Source of the DNA: Mesorhizobium norvegicum
GTDB lineage: Bacteria > Pseudomonadota > Alphaproteobacteria > Rhizobiales > Rhizobiaceae
Assembly: GCF_004919685.1 (NCBI RefSeq)
Contig: NZ_SMYZ01000013.1
Coordinates: 20,062 to 84,061 of the forward strand
Direction of reading: 5' to 3'
Length of the DNA stretch: 64,000 nucleotides
Shown: piece by piece, positions 54,647 to 64,000 of the stretch
Layout of the letters: each line of letters opens with the position of its first letter
Numbering within the stretch: the stretch's first letter is position 1
Translations under genes and position numbers: made by a program
Notes under the pieces: model-generated
Told to the model about the DNA's origin: nothing
Databases searched by the model: none
The model's input: the letters and a program-made list of their open reading frames with translations, nothing else

Positions 54647-54866
54647 GGTTTGGAGGGTAAAGCGGCAGTGCGCCTTTGGCCACGATTTTTGCATCGAACC
54701 GCACAGGTTGTCGTGGACAAGTGATGTCCGGTAAGCTTGCCTTATCGGCGCTCTTGCTCCGCCGTGTTCGGCGGAAGCTTGGAATGGGGTTGCCAAGCGC
54801 TTCTGCCGTCGCAGAGCCGCTCGGCTTCGGTGATGTGGCCGGCGCTGCACGCTGCTTGGGCGCAAA

Positions 54867-55076
54867 CGAGAGCGGAAAGCGCGCCTTGAGCCAGAGGTCG
54901 CGCTCAATGCCGAGGCCAAGCCGCCCCTTGACGCTTGCAAGCTCGGCGAGGCTGACGCTGCCGAGTTCGGGGAAGCCTAAGCCGAGGTCGCACGGGCCGA
55001 ACAGGGTGTCGCCGTCGGCGTCGATTTGGGTGAGAAGCCAGGTTGCTGACCCGGAACAGTTTTGCCACTGGGACAT
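54867..55076 (-). pseudogene. DUF2958-like remnant
   Basis: WLLTQIDADGDTLFGPCDLG, FPELGSVSLAELASVKGRLG and IERDLWLKARFPLS match the core of DUF2958, a small domain found on plasmids and ICEs. The frame then continues into unrelated sequence, so the C-terminus is replaced. The N-terminal residues are shortened. Confidence 0.55.
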
Positions 55077-55218
55077 GGTCGGTGGCATTAGCAATGGCGT
55101 ATTGTATATCGTCAGCCGGTGCCATGTTTCGCTTCCGAGCCCCCCGGTCAGCCCGGCGCGTGCTGACCTACCCCGCTAGAGGGCCGGTCCATCCCAAATT
55201 GCCGCAGGTGACTTAGCG

Positions 55219-55464
55219 TCAAGACTCAGCTAAGGGTGCTGCGTACACTCCCATCCTAGCCGGCGTCCATTTCAGGCAACCTCCACCAAACGGCGCCGGC
55301 CTTCTTCCTATTCGTCCGCCAGATCTCCCAACGCCGAGCGCCGGAGGCGGATCGTGTGCTGCTCCGGTTGGGTGGAATAGCTCTGCGCTCATCCACTCGC
55401 GGCTCTTGCACTGCTGGCATCGAACCTTTTTCCTCACCTCGTCGATCGTGACCTTGCCGATCAC
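55219..55464 (-). pseudogene. Short cysteine-containing reading frame, possible remnant
   Basis: The minus-strand frame reads IGKVTIDEVRKKVRCQQCKS, with a CxxC pair like those of small zinc-binding proteins common on rhizobial replicons. The C-terminal half is not recognisable. It may be the tail of a decayed gene; I cannot assign a function. Confidence 0.3.
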
Positions 55465-55521
55465 CGCAGCTCGAGCGGCTCGTAGCAGCGCGTGACTTGC
55501 AGCGTGCGACCCGCTTCCGCA

Positions 55522-57942
55522 CTAAGCCGCGCTGTTCTTGATCACGCGCAGTTCGTGGTTCCCCAGCCGCCGGGAAGCGGCTGCCCTACCATTGCCGATC
55601 GTGTGCTGAGCGAAGTCGGAAATCGGGCAAGGTCGGCCGAGAAGATAACCCTGGATCGCATCACAGGCTTCTCCACGAAGGAAGGTCAATTCCGCGTCCG
55701 TTTCGACGCCCTCTGCCAAGACGGGGAGCTTGAGGCCCCGGGCGAGGCCAAAGACAGCACGCATGACGGCAGCCGCCTCGACGCTGCTATCTACCGCCCG
55801 CACTAGAGACTGGTCGACTTTGATCTTGTCGAACGGGAAGGCCCGCAAATTCGACAGCGACGAGTACCCGGTGCCGAAATCATCCATTGCGATTTGGACC
55901 CCAAGGCTTTTGAGCTGGCGCAGCGCGGCGAGCGCGCGCCCCATGTCCTTGATCAGGCAAGTTTCGGTAATTTCCAGCTCGAGGCGGAATGGATCGAGAC
56001 CGGTCTCTTTCAGCACTGCGCCGACCAACTCGGATAAATTCCCGCCATGGAGTTGCATGGCCGAAACGTTGACGCTGATTGCTAGCGGTTGTTGCCAGCT
56101 GGCCGCCTCGGCGCAGGCGGTCCGCAGCACCCATTCACCGATCTTTAGAATGGCGCCACACTCTTCAGCGATCGGGATGAACACCGCCGGCGGAACGGCG
56201 CCGCGTTCAGGATGATCCCACCGGAGCAGCGCTTCGAAACCGAAGACCTCGTTGGACACGAGTTGCGCCTGCGGTTGATAGACGAGGCGGAGTTCCTTGC
56301 GCGAGATCGCGTGACGGATGTCGTGCTCGAACTGACGGCGATCGCGCAGATGCTCACCCATGGCCGGCTCAAAAACGCAATAAAGGCCACGCCCCTGCAT
56401 TTTGGCCTCATAGAGCGCAGCATCGGCATGGCTCAAAAGCGTCTCCCGATCGGGTGCATCGTTCGGGAATACAGCGATGCCGATGCTGGTGCCGATGGTT
56501 ACGCCGGCGGGCAGGTTGCCGCCTGTGTCGTTGAATGCGTCCAGGATGGCCTCAGCAGTGCGCGTCGCATAGCCCGCGCTCGGCAGACCGGGAACAATCA
56601 CAGCGAACTCGTCGCCGCCCAAGCGCGCAACCATTTGCCCGGGCTTAAGGACGCCCCTGATCTTCTCGGCCACACACTGCAGCACGGCGTCTCCGACGAG
56701 ATGGCCGAAGAGGTCGTTGATCTCCTTGAAGCGGTCGAGATCGAGGAAGAGCACGGCAAGGCACCGCTCAGTGTCGAGATGTGCCGTAAGCTCGGCCTCC
56801 AGCTTTTCGTTGAAGCTCGTGCGGTTCGGAAGCTTGGTCAAGGGATCGTGGTGGGCAAGGAAGTGAATTTCCTCCTCCGCCCGCTTGCGCCCGCGGATAT
56901 CGCGCACGGCAAACACTTGATGCGGCTTGCCGGCATAGAGGATGCTGTGCCGGATCAGCTCCGCCGGGACCATGCTGCCATCCGTCGCGCGGAGCCCCAC
57001 CTCAAGCGGCGTTTGCGCAGTGCCCGTGAACTCGCCTTGGGAAACGGTGGGAAAGAAGGACGCGAGCGGGCGTCCGACCGGTTGAGAGCCGTCGACGCAG
57101 GCAAGCGCGGCGAAACTGCGATTGGCTGCCACGATCTCGGTTTCGTTGCACACGATCAGCCCCTCGACGGCCGCGTCGGCCAGCTCCTGCATACGCGCTG
57201 CCTCGCCAGCGCGGCGGAGATCGCGCACATCGAGGGCGAGGCCGATGATGGCCAAGAGGATGATGAGGATCGAAACGAGGGCTACGCCAGCCGCCATCCA
57301 GTCCGCCGGCAACGCCGTTGCGGAAAGAACAATGCGCGGGTCTGGCATGATTGCCGCCGCGGCCATCGCGGTGAAATGGTGGCTGCAAATCGCTACCGTC
57401 AACACGAGGGCACCGAGCGCCTTCCATTTGAGCGTGTTGGAGTGAAGGGCAACCGGCAATGCGGCCGCGCCGAACAGCCCGCCAAGAATGATTGAGGCGG
57501 CGACGAGCGGCACATCCCACACGACGCGGCCCGCGATCTCGAATGCGGCCATGCCAGTGTAGTGCATCACCGCGATGCCGCCTCCGACGATCGCACCGCC
57601 GATCCAGCGTCCATGTGGAACGCGTGGCGAGATGCCGATCGTGAGACCCGTGCCGGTCAAAGCGATCGCGGCCAGCAACGACATGATCGTCAAGGCGATG
57701 TTGTAGCCGCTCGGTACGGCGGGCTGGAAGGCCAGCATAGCTATGAAATGCGTCGCCCAGATGCCGAAGCCGGTGGCGACCGCGGCGACGGCTAGCCAGA
57801 TCCGTCGCATCTCGCTTTCACTGCGCCCGACATGGTGGAGGAGGTTCACGGCCGTGAAGGAGGCCAGGGCGCAAATGAAGGCGGCCAGCGCAACCAGACG
57901 CAAATCATGCTGCGTCGCAATGCAAGTGTAGACTTTCAACAT
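55522..57942 (-). CDS. MHYT-PAS-GGDEF-EAL cyclic-di-GMP enzyme
   Basis: An 806-residue membrane sensor. An N-terminal seven-helix MHYT domain (about 1-250; ATHFIAML, AVMHYTGMAA and CSHHFTAMA contain the metal-ligand His/Met sets proposed to sense a gas or copper). A PAS region follows (about 255-370), then GGDEF with an intact RLGGDEFAV (about 450) and EAL with FEALLRWDHP (about 575). Both catalytic motifs are intact, so cyclase, phosphodiesterase or switchable activity are possible. ATG at 57942 with GGGGAA upstream. No cotranscribed partner. Confidence 0.94.
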   Translation of the reverse strand: MLKVYTCIATQHDLRLVALAAFICALASFTAVNLLHHVGRSESEMRRIWLAVAAVATGFGIWATHFIAMLAFQPAVPSGYNIALTIMSLLAAIALTGTGLTIGISPRVPHGRWIGGAIVGGGIAVMHYTGMAAFEIAGRVVWDVPLVAASIILGGLFGAAALPVALHSNTLKWKALGALVLTVAICSHHFTAMAAAAIMPDPRIVLSATALPADWMAAGVALVSILIILLAIIGLALDVRDLRRAGEAARMQELADAAVEGLIVCNETEIVAANRSFAALACVDGSQPVGRPLASFFPTVSQGEFTGTAQTPLEVGLRATDGSMVPAELIRHSILYAGKPHQVFAVRDIRGRKRAEEEIHFLAHHDPLTKLPNRTSFNEKLEAELTAHLDTERCLAVLFLDLDRFKEINDLFGHLVGDAVLQCVAEKIRGVLKPGQMVARLGGDEFAVIVPGLPSAGYATRTAEAILDAFNDTGGNLPAGVTIGTSIGIAVFPNDAPDRETLLSHADAALYEAKMQGRGLYCVFEPAMGEHLRDRRQFEHDIRHAISRKELRLVYQPQAQLVSNEVFGFEALLRWDHPERGAVPPAVFIPIAEECGAILKIGEWVLRTACAEAASWQQPLAISVNVSAMQLHGGNLSELVGAVLKETGLDPFRLELEITETCLIKDMGRALAALRQLKSLGVQIAMDDFGTGYSSLSNLRAFPFDKIKVDQSLVRAVDSSVEAAAVMRAVFGLARGLKLPVLAEGVETDAELTFLRGEACDAIQGYLLGRPCPISDFAQHTIGNGRAAASRRLGNHELRVIKNSAA

Positions 57943-58272
57943 GCTCTTCCCCCAGGCAGGATGATCACCCCGTTGGGGAGAAATCTACGCCCAAAACTTG
58001 AATAAAGCGCTTAAGCGGCAAATCCGCTTTGAATCATCTCGTCTCTCAAATCCGGTCATCTCTTGCGCCCTCAAAGGCGATTACGCGGCCTAGGCAAGGT
58101 TCGTCTTCTTCCCGAGCCGGGCGCAATTCCGGCCGTGATCGCGAAATCTCGACGCAATGCCTTCTCGATGTGCCGCGCCAGCGTCACATACGTGGGCGAC
58201 GGCCAAGGCGGCCGTTCTCATCGAGATAGGAGGTAACCAGACCATCGCCGGTTAAGATGCCGGTCCTGCTAT
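57943..58272. other. No recognisable gene
   Basis: About 330 bases separate two cyclic-di-GMP genes on the same strand. Short frames give no recognised protein. Promoter elements for the MHYT gene should lie at its left end, but none could be fixed with confidence. Confidence 0.4.
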
Positions 58273-60234
58273 TCAAACACCTAGCTCCTGACCAAACTGC
58301 TTCGCAGCAATGCCAGGAATGTCGTCAATCCGGTCAGGTTTCCCGATTAAATAGCCTTGAGCTTCATCACATCCGACGCGGCGCAGGTAGTCGAGCTGGG
58401 CGAGAGTTTCCACGCCTTCGGCTGTCACCTCAATTCGAAGCTCATGCGCCAACTCAATCAATGATCTTACAATGGCGGCGCAATCCGCATCGGCCAGCAT
58501 ATCCTGGACAAAAGATCGGTCGATCTTGAGCCGCGAAAGAGGCAATTTACGGAGGTAAGTGAGGGATGAATAGCCGGTGCCAAAATCGTCAAGAGCAACT
58601 GTCACAGATAATGAACTTAACGACTGTAATAACGAAATCGTTTCTTCAAAATTCGAAATCAGCACCGTTTCTGTGATCTCGACCTCGAGTCTTCGGGGCT
58701 CCAAACCGGCTTCAGCCAAGGCCGCTACAATTCCATCCAGCAAGGCCTTGTTCTTAAGCTGCATTACCGACAAGTTGACGGATACCCGCAAGTCGCGCGG
58801 CCAGCGCGCCGCTGCCAAACAAGCCGTTTTGACGACCCAGTGTCCGATGGAGTGAATCAAACCCGTTTCTTCAGCGATGGGTATGAACTCCGACGGAGGG
58901 ATAGGGCCAAGGGTCGGATGCTGCCACCGCAGAAGCGCTTCAAAACCTCGGATGCGATCGCTCCCGAGGTCGAGAAAGGGTTGAAATGCGAGCCAAAGCT
59001 GGTCATTGGCCAGCGCAGATGGGAGATCGCGTGCAAGGGCATGGCGCCTTGCAGCAGCTTCATCGTCGCCTGGGCTGAAAAACTGGATGGAGCCCGCCCC
59101 CGGCGTCTTGGCCCTGTATAGCGCGGTGTCGACGCACCGCAGGAGTTGGTTGGTATCCAAACCGTCAGCGGGGGCCAAAGCGATACCTATAGAGGCCCTG
59201 CAATATATTTCGCGCCCTTCGATCAAGAACGGCGCGCACATGGCATCTACGATCTGTTTGGCCAAGGACCTGATCTGATCTGGCCTGATATCGCGCGTAG
59301 CAATTATTGCAAATTCGCCGCCCTCCAATCTGGCAATGCCATCGCTCTCCCGTGTCGATCTCCGAAGTCTCGCAGCCACTTCGACCAAAAGGGCATCCGC
59401 CATGGCTCGGCCAAAGCGATCATTCACCTCGGCAAAATTGTTAAGATCGAACAAAAGTAACGCACAGTGCTGGTCAAACTGCTTTGCGTCCACCAACGCG
59501 TTCTCCAGCCGCTCGTTGAAGCTGAACCGGTTTGGCAGTCTCGTCAGAACATCCCTGCGAATGGCATTTTCGCTTTCCGCCTGCAGAATAAAGCGCTGGG
59601 TAAATTCGAAGGCGTGAGCAAGCACGGCACGAAACAGCGTGATGGCGTAACTCACCATCAGGATTGCGACGGGCAGGTTGACCGCGTCTTTCACCCACAC
59701 GATCGCCACCGTTGAACCGACGAAGATCGGTAGCGTATACGCGATGGCCGCAATAGGAATCGTGTAAAAGGAAGCGGCGCCGCCTGCGATCATCCCGGCG
59801 CTCAGGCAGGTAATGACGACCTGGGCGGCACTTGTTGCCCCGCTGAAGAACAGAACGGGAAGTGCTCCCCACCATGTGCCGAACAAGAAGGCGTTCCGCA
59901 CCAGGTTTTGCGTTGTCCGGCGAGACACTGACCTTGGTTTGACGGACTGAAATGATGATCTCGCTCTTAGGCCGACGAAACCAGCGGCGACGATGATCAC
60001 ACTCGCCCAGAGGATGGCTTTGGTTTGGTCAGGCGAGCCCCAAAACGCCATGACAAAAGTGGCCGCATTGAGGATGTTCGCAACCATGGAAAGAAGCGTG
60101 TTGCGAAGCACGATACTGACCTGCTCCGCCCTGATAAGGCCGGCAAGTGGTTCGATCGTCGAGGGCCCGCCAAAAACACGCAGGTCTCCCGCCAAAAGGT
60201 CACCGAGCCTTGCGGCTGACAGACGCTGCATCAC
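58273..60234 (-). CDS. Membrane GGDEF-EAL protein with degenerate GGDEF motif
   Basis: A 653-residue protein. Several hydrophobic segments fill residues about 45-215, followed by a GGDEF domain (about 225-385) and an EAL domain (about 395-640). The GGDEF signature reads EGGEF in ARLEGGEFAIIA, so the first two signature positions are disturbed and cyclase activity is doubtful. The EAL domain keeps FEALLRWQHP, EITETVL and DDFGTGYSSL, so cyclic-di-GMP phosphodiesterase activity is likely. ATG pair at 60234 after GGGAG. It may act opposite to the neighbouring MHYT protein. Confidence 0.92.
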   Translation of the reverse strand: MMQRLSAARLGDLLAGDLRVFGGPSTIEPLAGLIRAEQVSIVLRNTLLSMVANILNAATFVMAFWGSPDQTKAILWASVIIVAAGFVGLRARSSFQSVKPRSVSRRTTQNLVRNAFLFGTWWGALPVLFFSGATSAAQVVITCLSAGMIAGGAASFYTIPIAAIAYTLPIFVGSTVAIVWVKDAVNLPVAILMVSYAITLFRAVLAHAFEFTQRFILQAESENAIRRDVLTRLPNRFSFNERLENALVDAKQFDQHCALLLFDLNNFAEVNDRFGRAMADALLVEVAARLRRSTRESDGIARLEGGEFAIIATRDIRPDQIRSLAKQIVDAMCAPFLIEGREIYCRASIGIALAPADGLDTNQLLRCVDTALYRAKTPGAGSIQFFSPGDDEAAARRHALARDLPSALANDQLWLAFQPFLDLGSDRIRGFEALLRWQHPTLGPIPPSEFIPIAEETGLIHSIGHWVVKTACLAAARWPRDLRVSVNLSVMQLKNKALLDGIVAALAEAGLEPRRLEVEITETVLISNFEETISLLQSLSSLSVTVALDDFGTGYSSLTYLRKLPLSRLKIDRSFVQDMLADADCAAIVRSLIELAHELRIEVTAEGVETLAQLDYLRRVGCDEAQGYLIGKPDRIDDIPGIAAKQFGQELGV

Positions 60235-60689
60235 TCTTTCACTCCCGCCCTAGAGTAGTAGCTGCGTGTTGATCTCCTAGCACCGAACAATTCGGAAAAA
60301 GTAAATTTCAACGGCAAATTTGGACAGCCCAGTTGGGGAAACCAAAGGGCTCCGGAATTCGAAGATAGTGAAAGACACGATGCTCCCTATCCGGGATGTC
60401 GCGACGCAAGCCTAGGAATTCTGCCTCAAGTCTGTTGCCGGCCTCCGTGAAGGACTTGGCCTTGTTGCATTCTGAGACCCACGTTGCCCTAATCCGATCG
60501 CTGGTTCACGGCCGCGATGTCCTATCTATCTGCGTCCCCACAAAGGGGGCCGCCCGGTAGCCGTTCCTGGTTGGAGCGTGGCTGTCGCGACACAACGAAT
60601 GCGCGCGCGGGGGCGCTTCAATCTTCGAGGCCGTCACCGGCGCCCGCCATCCGAGGATACGCCCTGAAGCAGGGGCGTCGCCTTCCTTG
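60235..60689. other. No supported gene
   Basis: Frames in this 450-base interval are unrecognised. The right part may be the lost 3' end of the decayed ardC gene. Confidence 0.35.
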
Positions 60690-61073
60690 TCATCAGCATC
60701 GCGCCGGCCCGCGCGGAAGCCAGACTGAGCCGGTCCCGTGTGCGCCGGTAATCTCTCCCAGGCAAGGGCGGCGCCCGTCCTCACATGCCGGAACCGACAC
60801 CTGCGCTCCGGCGTCCTGCCATTGTCGATAGGTGTCCACAGGCCATCGCTGTAACCGTTGACGATGGCTGCGACCCGCAGCGCCACGGTGTTGATGCCGC
60901 GGCAGCGCCTGCCTGATGCGACGTTGGTCGGGCCGGCGGCGCTGGTTTCCGTTTTGGAACCACGACGCGCCCCAATCACCTGCACCTTCTTCGATTGCAG
61001 CGATGATCTCGGCGGTGATGCGCGTGTATGCCGTGGCAAACAGCCCGTTTTCGATGGCAAAAGCATGACTCAA
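60690..61073 (-). pseudogene. ArdC-like antirestriction/ssDNA-binding protein remnant
   Basis: The minus strand reads YTRITAEIIAAIEEGAGDWG. In a second frame it gives GPTNVASGRRCRGINTVALR and IVNGYSDGLW, and back in the first TYRQWQDAGAQV. These are the N-terminal motifs of ArdC (DUF1738), a protein of conjugative elements that protects incoming DNA. Frame changes and loss of the metalloprotease part show it is dead. Confidence 0.65.
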
Positions 61074-61146
61074 TGGGCGTGGGGATGCGGCGGCGTCCGG
61101 AGCAACGGAGGGCCGCCTCCTCGATCACCTGGTCAGCAAGTCTGAA

Positions 61147-62333
61147 ACCTCGCATTGCCGCCTGATCTACAGGCTGCGCTTGCGGATGCATACCGCAGAA
61201 AGCTGCGACCGCTTTGCTTGTGCAAAGAGCCCTGCCCGGCGATGTATATTGCGCAGGGTTGGCGACCAATACATGGTCAAGCGGATGCCGCTGTCGGGTG
61301 GCAGCCATGATCCGTCCTGTTCCTCTTACGAGCCGCCCGACGACCTGTCCGGCCTCGGCGTGCTGATGGGCAGCGCTATCCAGGTCGATTCCGAGAGCGG
61401 CATGGCCGCGCTGATGCTGGACTTTCGGCTGTCGAAGGTCGGCACGCGATCTGTGCCGGCAGCTGGCGCCGTAGGCTCGAACAGCGTGGTCGGAGACACC
61501 AGGAAACTCTCGCTGCGAGGCCTGCTCCATTACCTCTGGCACGAAGCGGAGCTGACGGTCTGGACGTCACGATGGGCTGGCAAACGGCATTGGTGGAATA
61601 TCCGTTGGCACCTCGTCGAGGCCGCTGGCCAGATGACGGTCAAGGGCGGAGCGCCGAGCGAAATCCTGTTTGTGCCCGAGCCGTTCCGGTCCGCCGATAA
61701 AATCGCGATCGAGCAAAGGCGCGGGCAGGCGCTTGCACCTGCGCTGCCCCCGAAGAGCGGCCCCAGAAAGCTGATGATCCTGGTCGGCGAGGTCAAGGAG
61801 TTCAGCCCGGCTCGGGGCGGTCACAAGTTGATCGTCAAGCACATGCCGGGGTTCGTGTTCCTGTTGGATGAGAGTCTTCATCGTCGGCTTCAAACCCGCT
61901 TTGAAACCGAGATGGCACTCTGGAGCGCGGATGAGGCATCGCATCTAGTCGCGATGCCACCTTCGGGTTGACCCCGGCGGGGCTGGCGGTGATCGAGGAA
62001 ATGGCCATCATGGTCGTGGCGGAGAATTGGGTGCCTTACGAGTCCGCCTATGAAAAGAAGCTGGTCGACGCCCTTGCAAGGACCAGGGAGCGAAGCATGA
62101 AAGGACTGCGCTACAATCTACCATTGGACAGGCCAACCGCGACGGCGATATTGCAGACACAGCCGCGGCCGGTTGGCCTCTATATCGTCCCCCCTTCTTC
62201 CGATGGCACATATGAGGAAACGCTGAGCGAACTGATCGCGTCGCGACCGGAGTTCGATTCCTGGATCTGGCGGACGGCCGATAGTGAGATGCCGACTTTG
62301 CCTGGTCGGCAAGACGGTGGGCCCATCATATGA
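61147..62333 (+). pseudogene. DUF1173-family protein, frameshifted
   Basis: Nearly the whole family sequence is present but in three pieces. LPPDLQAALADAYRRKLRPL and CLCKEPCPAMYIAQ lie in one frame. After an apparent one-base insertion near 61250 the second piece gives GDQYMVKRMPLSGGSHDPS through KLSLRGLLHYLWHEAEL to ASHLVAMPPSG. A one-base deletion near 61955 ends that frame, and ATFGLTPAGLAVIEEM to IVPPSSDGTYEETLSE follows. DUF1173 genes are carried by plasmids and ICEs; function is unknown. Few substitutions suggest recent inactivation, or sequencing errors. Confidence 0.75.
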
Positions 62334-63230
62334 GGCACCGTTCGCGGCCGGTATTTCAGGTACGCTGGTATTATCATCCAATTCGCTCGTCTGAGCGGAT
62401 ATTCCCGGCAAATGATGTATCCGCCCTGGACCACAGAGCGGGTTGCAGTGCGGACGTGCAGGCGATCCCTTCCGGTTCGCAAGTTGGGCGGGTCACGCCG
62501 TGTTCGTAGCCGCTGATGAGCTTCATCGCCTCTGGCGCGCAAGAAAAGGGCCGGGCTTGCAGCACCCGGCCAAGCAAGAGGGCAAAAACCTCCAGAGGGG
62601 AACGCGCCGGACGCAATGGGAGGAGAACGCCCGACGCACAACGGCATATAGGTCAGCAAGGATGACATCTCAACGACGTGCCAGTAGACCACGAGGCCTG
62701 ATCATCTTGGTGCACTGAAGCTTGCGAGCCCGGGCGTTTGCCCAAAACCTCATTTCACGTTGCTTTCGGAATTACAAAAGCTCAAGACGGCATGGCTGCA
62801 TATATCGGTTCCGCGCCTAGCAGCCGAAACGATTTCCGGGGCGAACGCGTATTAGTAATAGTTTATGACGATACTTATGCTGCCGAGACCTTTATTGCCT
62901 TCAGCCACAACCATTACTATGCCGCGAGGCTTCGCCTGCTGCCTTCAAGCCAACCGGAGAATTTCATGACAGAAGAAGCCGAGCACAGCCTCAGAACACG
63001 GCTTCATCTTCTCCACCTTAGCTGCGCCGGCCAAGTATGACGAGCGGCCGCCGCTGACCTGCATGGCCACGCCAGACGCATCGGCGCAGCGAACATTCTG
63101 CCTGTACGAGCAGCGGAGTTTGACAATGAATAGACGTATCCCGCAGGCCCGGATGTCATGCCATTCTTGTGGCGGACGGCCGTGATCACGTCTGAACAAG
63201 CAGCGTGTGTCGCCGCCCGTTCACCCTTAT
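62334..63230. other. Unassigned 900-base stretch
   Basis: Open frames of 60-170 codons exist on both strands (for example 62738-63040 plus and 62945-63199 minus), but none gives recognised protein. It is most likely decayed mobile-element cargo between the DUF1173 and DUF2285 genes. Confidence 0.35.
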
Positions 63231-63494
63231 TTACGCGAACAACTCCTTGTAACCGGTGGTCATCATCCAGTTCGCCCGATCGAGATGGCTTCGCGCTGCT
63301 TTTCGCGCGCGCACCGGCTCTTCCGCCGGATCGATGCCGAGGATGACCTGCGCCATCTCCTCATAACTGGCATCGTCGGCGGAGGCGTCCAGGAACCTCA
63401 AGTAAGTCTTGAAGTGCTGCTTGTCGTAGGCGGTCAGGCTTTCCGACCAAGGGACATCGTCTTGAAGACCTGGTTCAACGTCTGTGTATTTCAT
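63231..63494 (-). CDS. DUF2285-family protein
   Basis: From the ATG at 63494 (MKYTDVEPGLQDDVPW, GGAG upstream) the protein has 87 residues. LTAYDKQHFKTYLRFLDASA, YEEMAQVILGIDP and HLDRANWMMTTGYKELF follow the DUF2285 pattern, a small DNA-binding domain related to RovC found mainly on plasmids and ICEs. It may regulate transfer genes of the element that carried ArdC and DUF1173. A TTG eight codons upstream is in frame but less likely. Confidence 0.7.
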   Translation of the reverse strand: MKYTDVEPGLQDDVPWSESLTAYDKQHFKTYLRFLDASADDASYEEMAQVILGIDPAEEPVRARKAARSHLDRANWMMTTGYKELFA

Positions 63495-63866
63495 CACGAT
63501 ATCCGGCTCCGGGAACAACTGGTCGAAGATTTCGCTTCGACAGGCTACCCGGACCGAGGGATCCTCAAGGCGACATTCCGATCATCGTCGGCAACAGCCC
63601 GCTGGAAGCGAGAAACGCTCCTTTGGCGATGCAACTCCAGGTTAGGGATGAATTGCAAAAAGCGCAAAGACTGTTTCGGCTGACCGTGGATTCCGCCGAC
63701 TGCTCGGCAACTAACTTCACATAATTTCACATTTTTTAACACAGACGAAGTCGGCCCAGAACTTACGGCCGAAACGCTCGCTTAGGCAGTGGATACCCCG
63801 TAACGGGGGCAGGCTTCCGCGCCGATTCCACATCTTTCGCCTTTCAGTCCGTCCCCCCCGCCCGTC
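63495..63866. other. Gap before the groES promoter
   Basis: Nothing recognisable is encoded. Two short overlapping frames on opposite strands (near 63545-63742) have no family features. Confidence 0.35.
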
Positions 63867-63896
63867 TTGACTAAGTACGAACCTACAGCCTATCTC
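63867..63896 (+). promoter_or_regulatory. Sigma-70-type promoter of groES
   Basis: TTGACT (63867-63872) and TATCTC (63891-63896) with an 18-base spacer form a housekeeping-type promoter just upstream of the CIRCE element, the usual geometry for HrcA-controlled chaperonin operons. Confidence 0.55.
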
Positions 63897-63905
63897 ACCG
63901 ACATC

Positions 63906-63932
63906 TTAGCACTCCCCAACAGCGAGTGCTAA
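63906..63932 (+). promoter_or_regulatory. CIRCE element (HrcA operator)
   Basis: TTAGCACTC-N9-GAGTGCTAA is matched perfectly, 9-base arms with a 9-base spacer. HrcA binds here and represses chaperonin genes until heat stress. Confidence 0.92.
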
Positions 63933-63984
63933 CCACCCTCCGGCAACGGAGAACCTTTCAACCTGCGCACCAGGGATAATAAAA

Positions 63985-64000
63985 ATGGCAAAGTCGAAGT
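63985..64000 (+). CDS. groES: Co-chaperonin GroES, first codons only
   Basis: The frame starts ATG at 63985 and reads MAKSK before the window ends, the usual beginning of rhizobial GroES proteins. The perfect CIRCE 52 bases upstream supports a groESL operon. Only five codons are visible, so identity rests mainly on context. Confidence 0.7.

Noticed and set aside
56212..57495. 427-codon plus-strand frame opposite the MHYT-GGDEF-EAL gene
   Set aside because: Antisense shadow of an intact multidomain gene.
1..64000. CRISPR arrays, tRNA or rRNA genes, and nod boxes
   Set aside because: I looked for regular direct repeats, cloverleaf-like segments and the conserved nod-box core and saw none that I could support.

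Overview
This window reads as the accessory genome of a nitrogen-fixing alphaproteobacterium of the Rhizobiales, most likely a Mesorhizobium-type symbiosis island or symbiotic plasmid. The case rests on a NifA/sigma-54 promoter, a pcc/methylmalonyl-CoA mutase operon with a PccR-type regulator, a CIRCE-controlled groES, plasmid/ICE-type families (DUF1403-ScpB, DUF1173, ArdC, DUF2958, DUF2285) and many decayed genes and IS remnants. The genus is inferred, not read from a marker gene.

Region by region. 0.1-1.2 kb: scrap of a serine recombinase fused to remains of sarcosine oxidase genes. 1.5-13.7 kb: a candidate biosynthetic cluster with an agmatinase-family hydrolase, a small methyltransferase, a 2589-residue NRPS-PKS hybrid (A-PCP-KS-AT-DH-KR-ACP-TE), a stand-alone EctC-like cyclase and a divergent phosphopantetheinyl transferase. 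14.3-17.4 kb: two NifA sites and a sigma-54 promoter in front of a thioredoxin-fold gene, followed by an FrhB-type iron-sulfur flavoprotein gene. 17.4-22.3 kb: IS630 and AOS/BioF remnants, a cytochrome P450, a chorismate-lyase-like gene, a panC/ppdK mosaic pseudogene and a thiolase.

22.4-38 kb: a leftward catabolic block. It has a solute-binding protein, two permeases and a double-ATPase ABC transporter, an amidase, a TetR regulator, an NDP-forming acyl-CoA synthetase, two acyl-CoA dehydrogenases, an enoyl-CoA hydratase, a hydroxyacyl-CoA dehydrogenase and a thiolase. 38.7-40.1 kb: an intact IS110/IS1111-type element. 40.4-44.6 kb: an IclR regulator divergent from a paired acyl-CoA dehydrogenase operon with an enoyl-CoA hydratase. 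A 16-base motif repeated upstream of both acyl-CoA dehydrogenase operons suggests one regulator for both. 44.7-52 kb: pccR, pccB, pccA and methylmalonyl-CoA mutase, which would take propionyl-CoA from such oxidation to succinyl-CoA.

52-64 kb: a bioB remnant, a broken scpB with an intact DUF1403 gene, two large GGDEF-EAL proteins, decayed ardC and DUF1173 genes, a DUF2285 gene, and the start of groES behind a perfect CIRCE element. The most promising undescribed system is the NRPS-PKS/EctC-like cluster. The best supported regulatory observations are the NifA promoter at 14.3 kb and the shared motif at 38.1 and 41.4 kb. All family calls come from reading the sequence; no database search was run.
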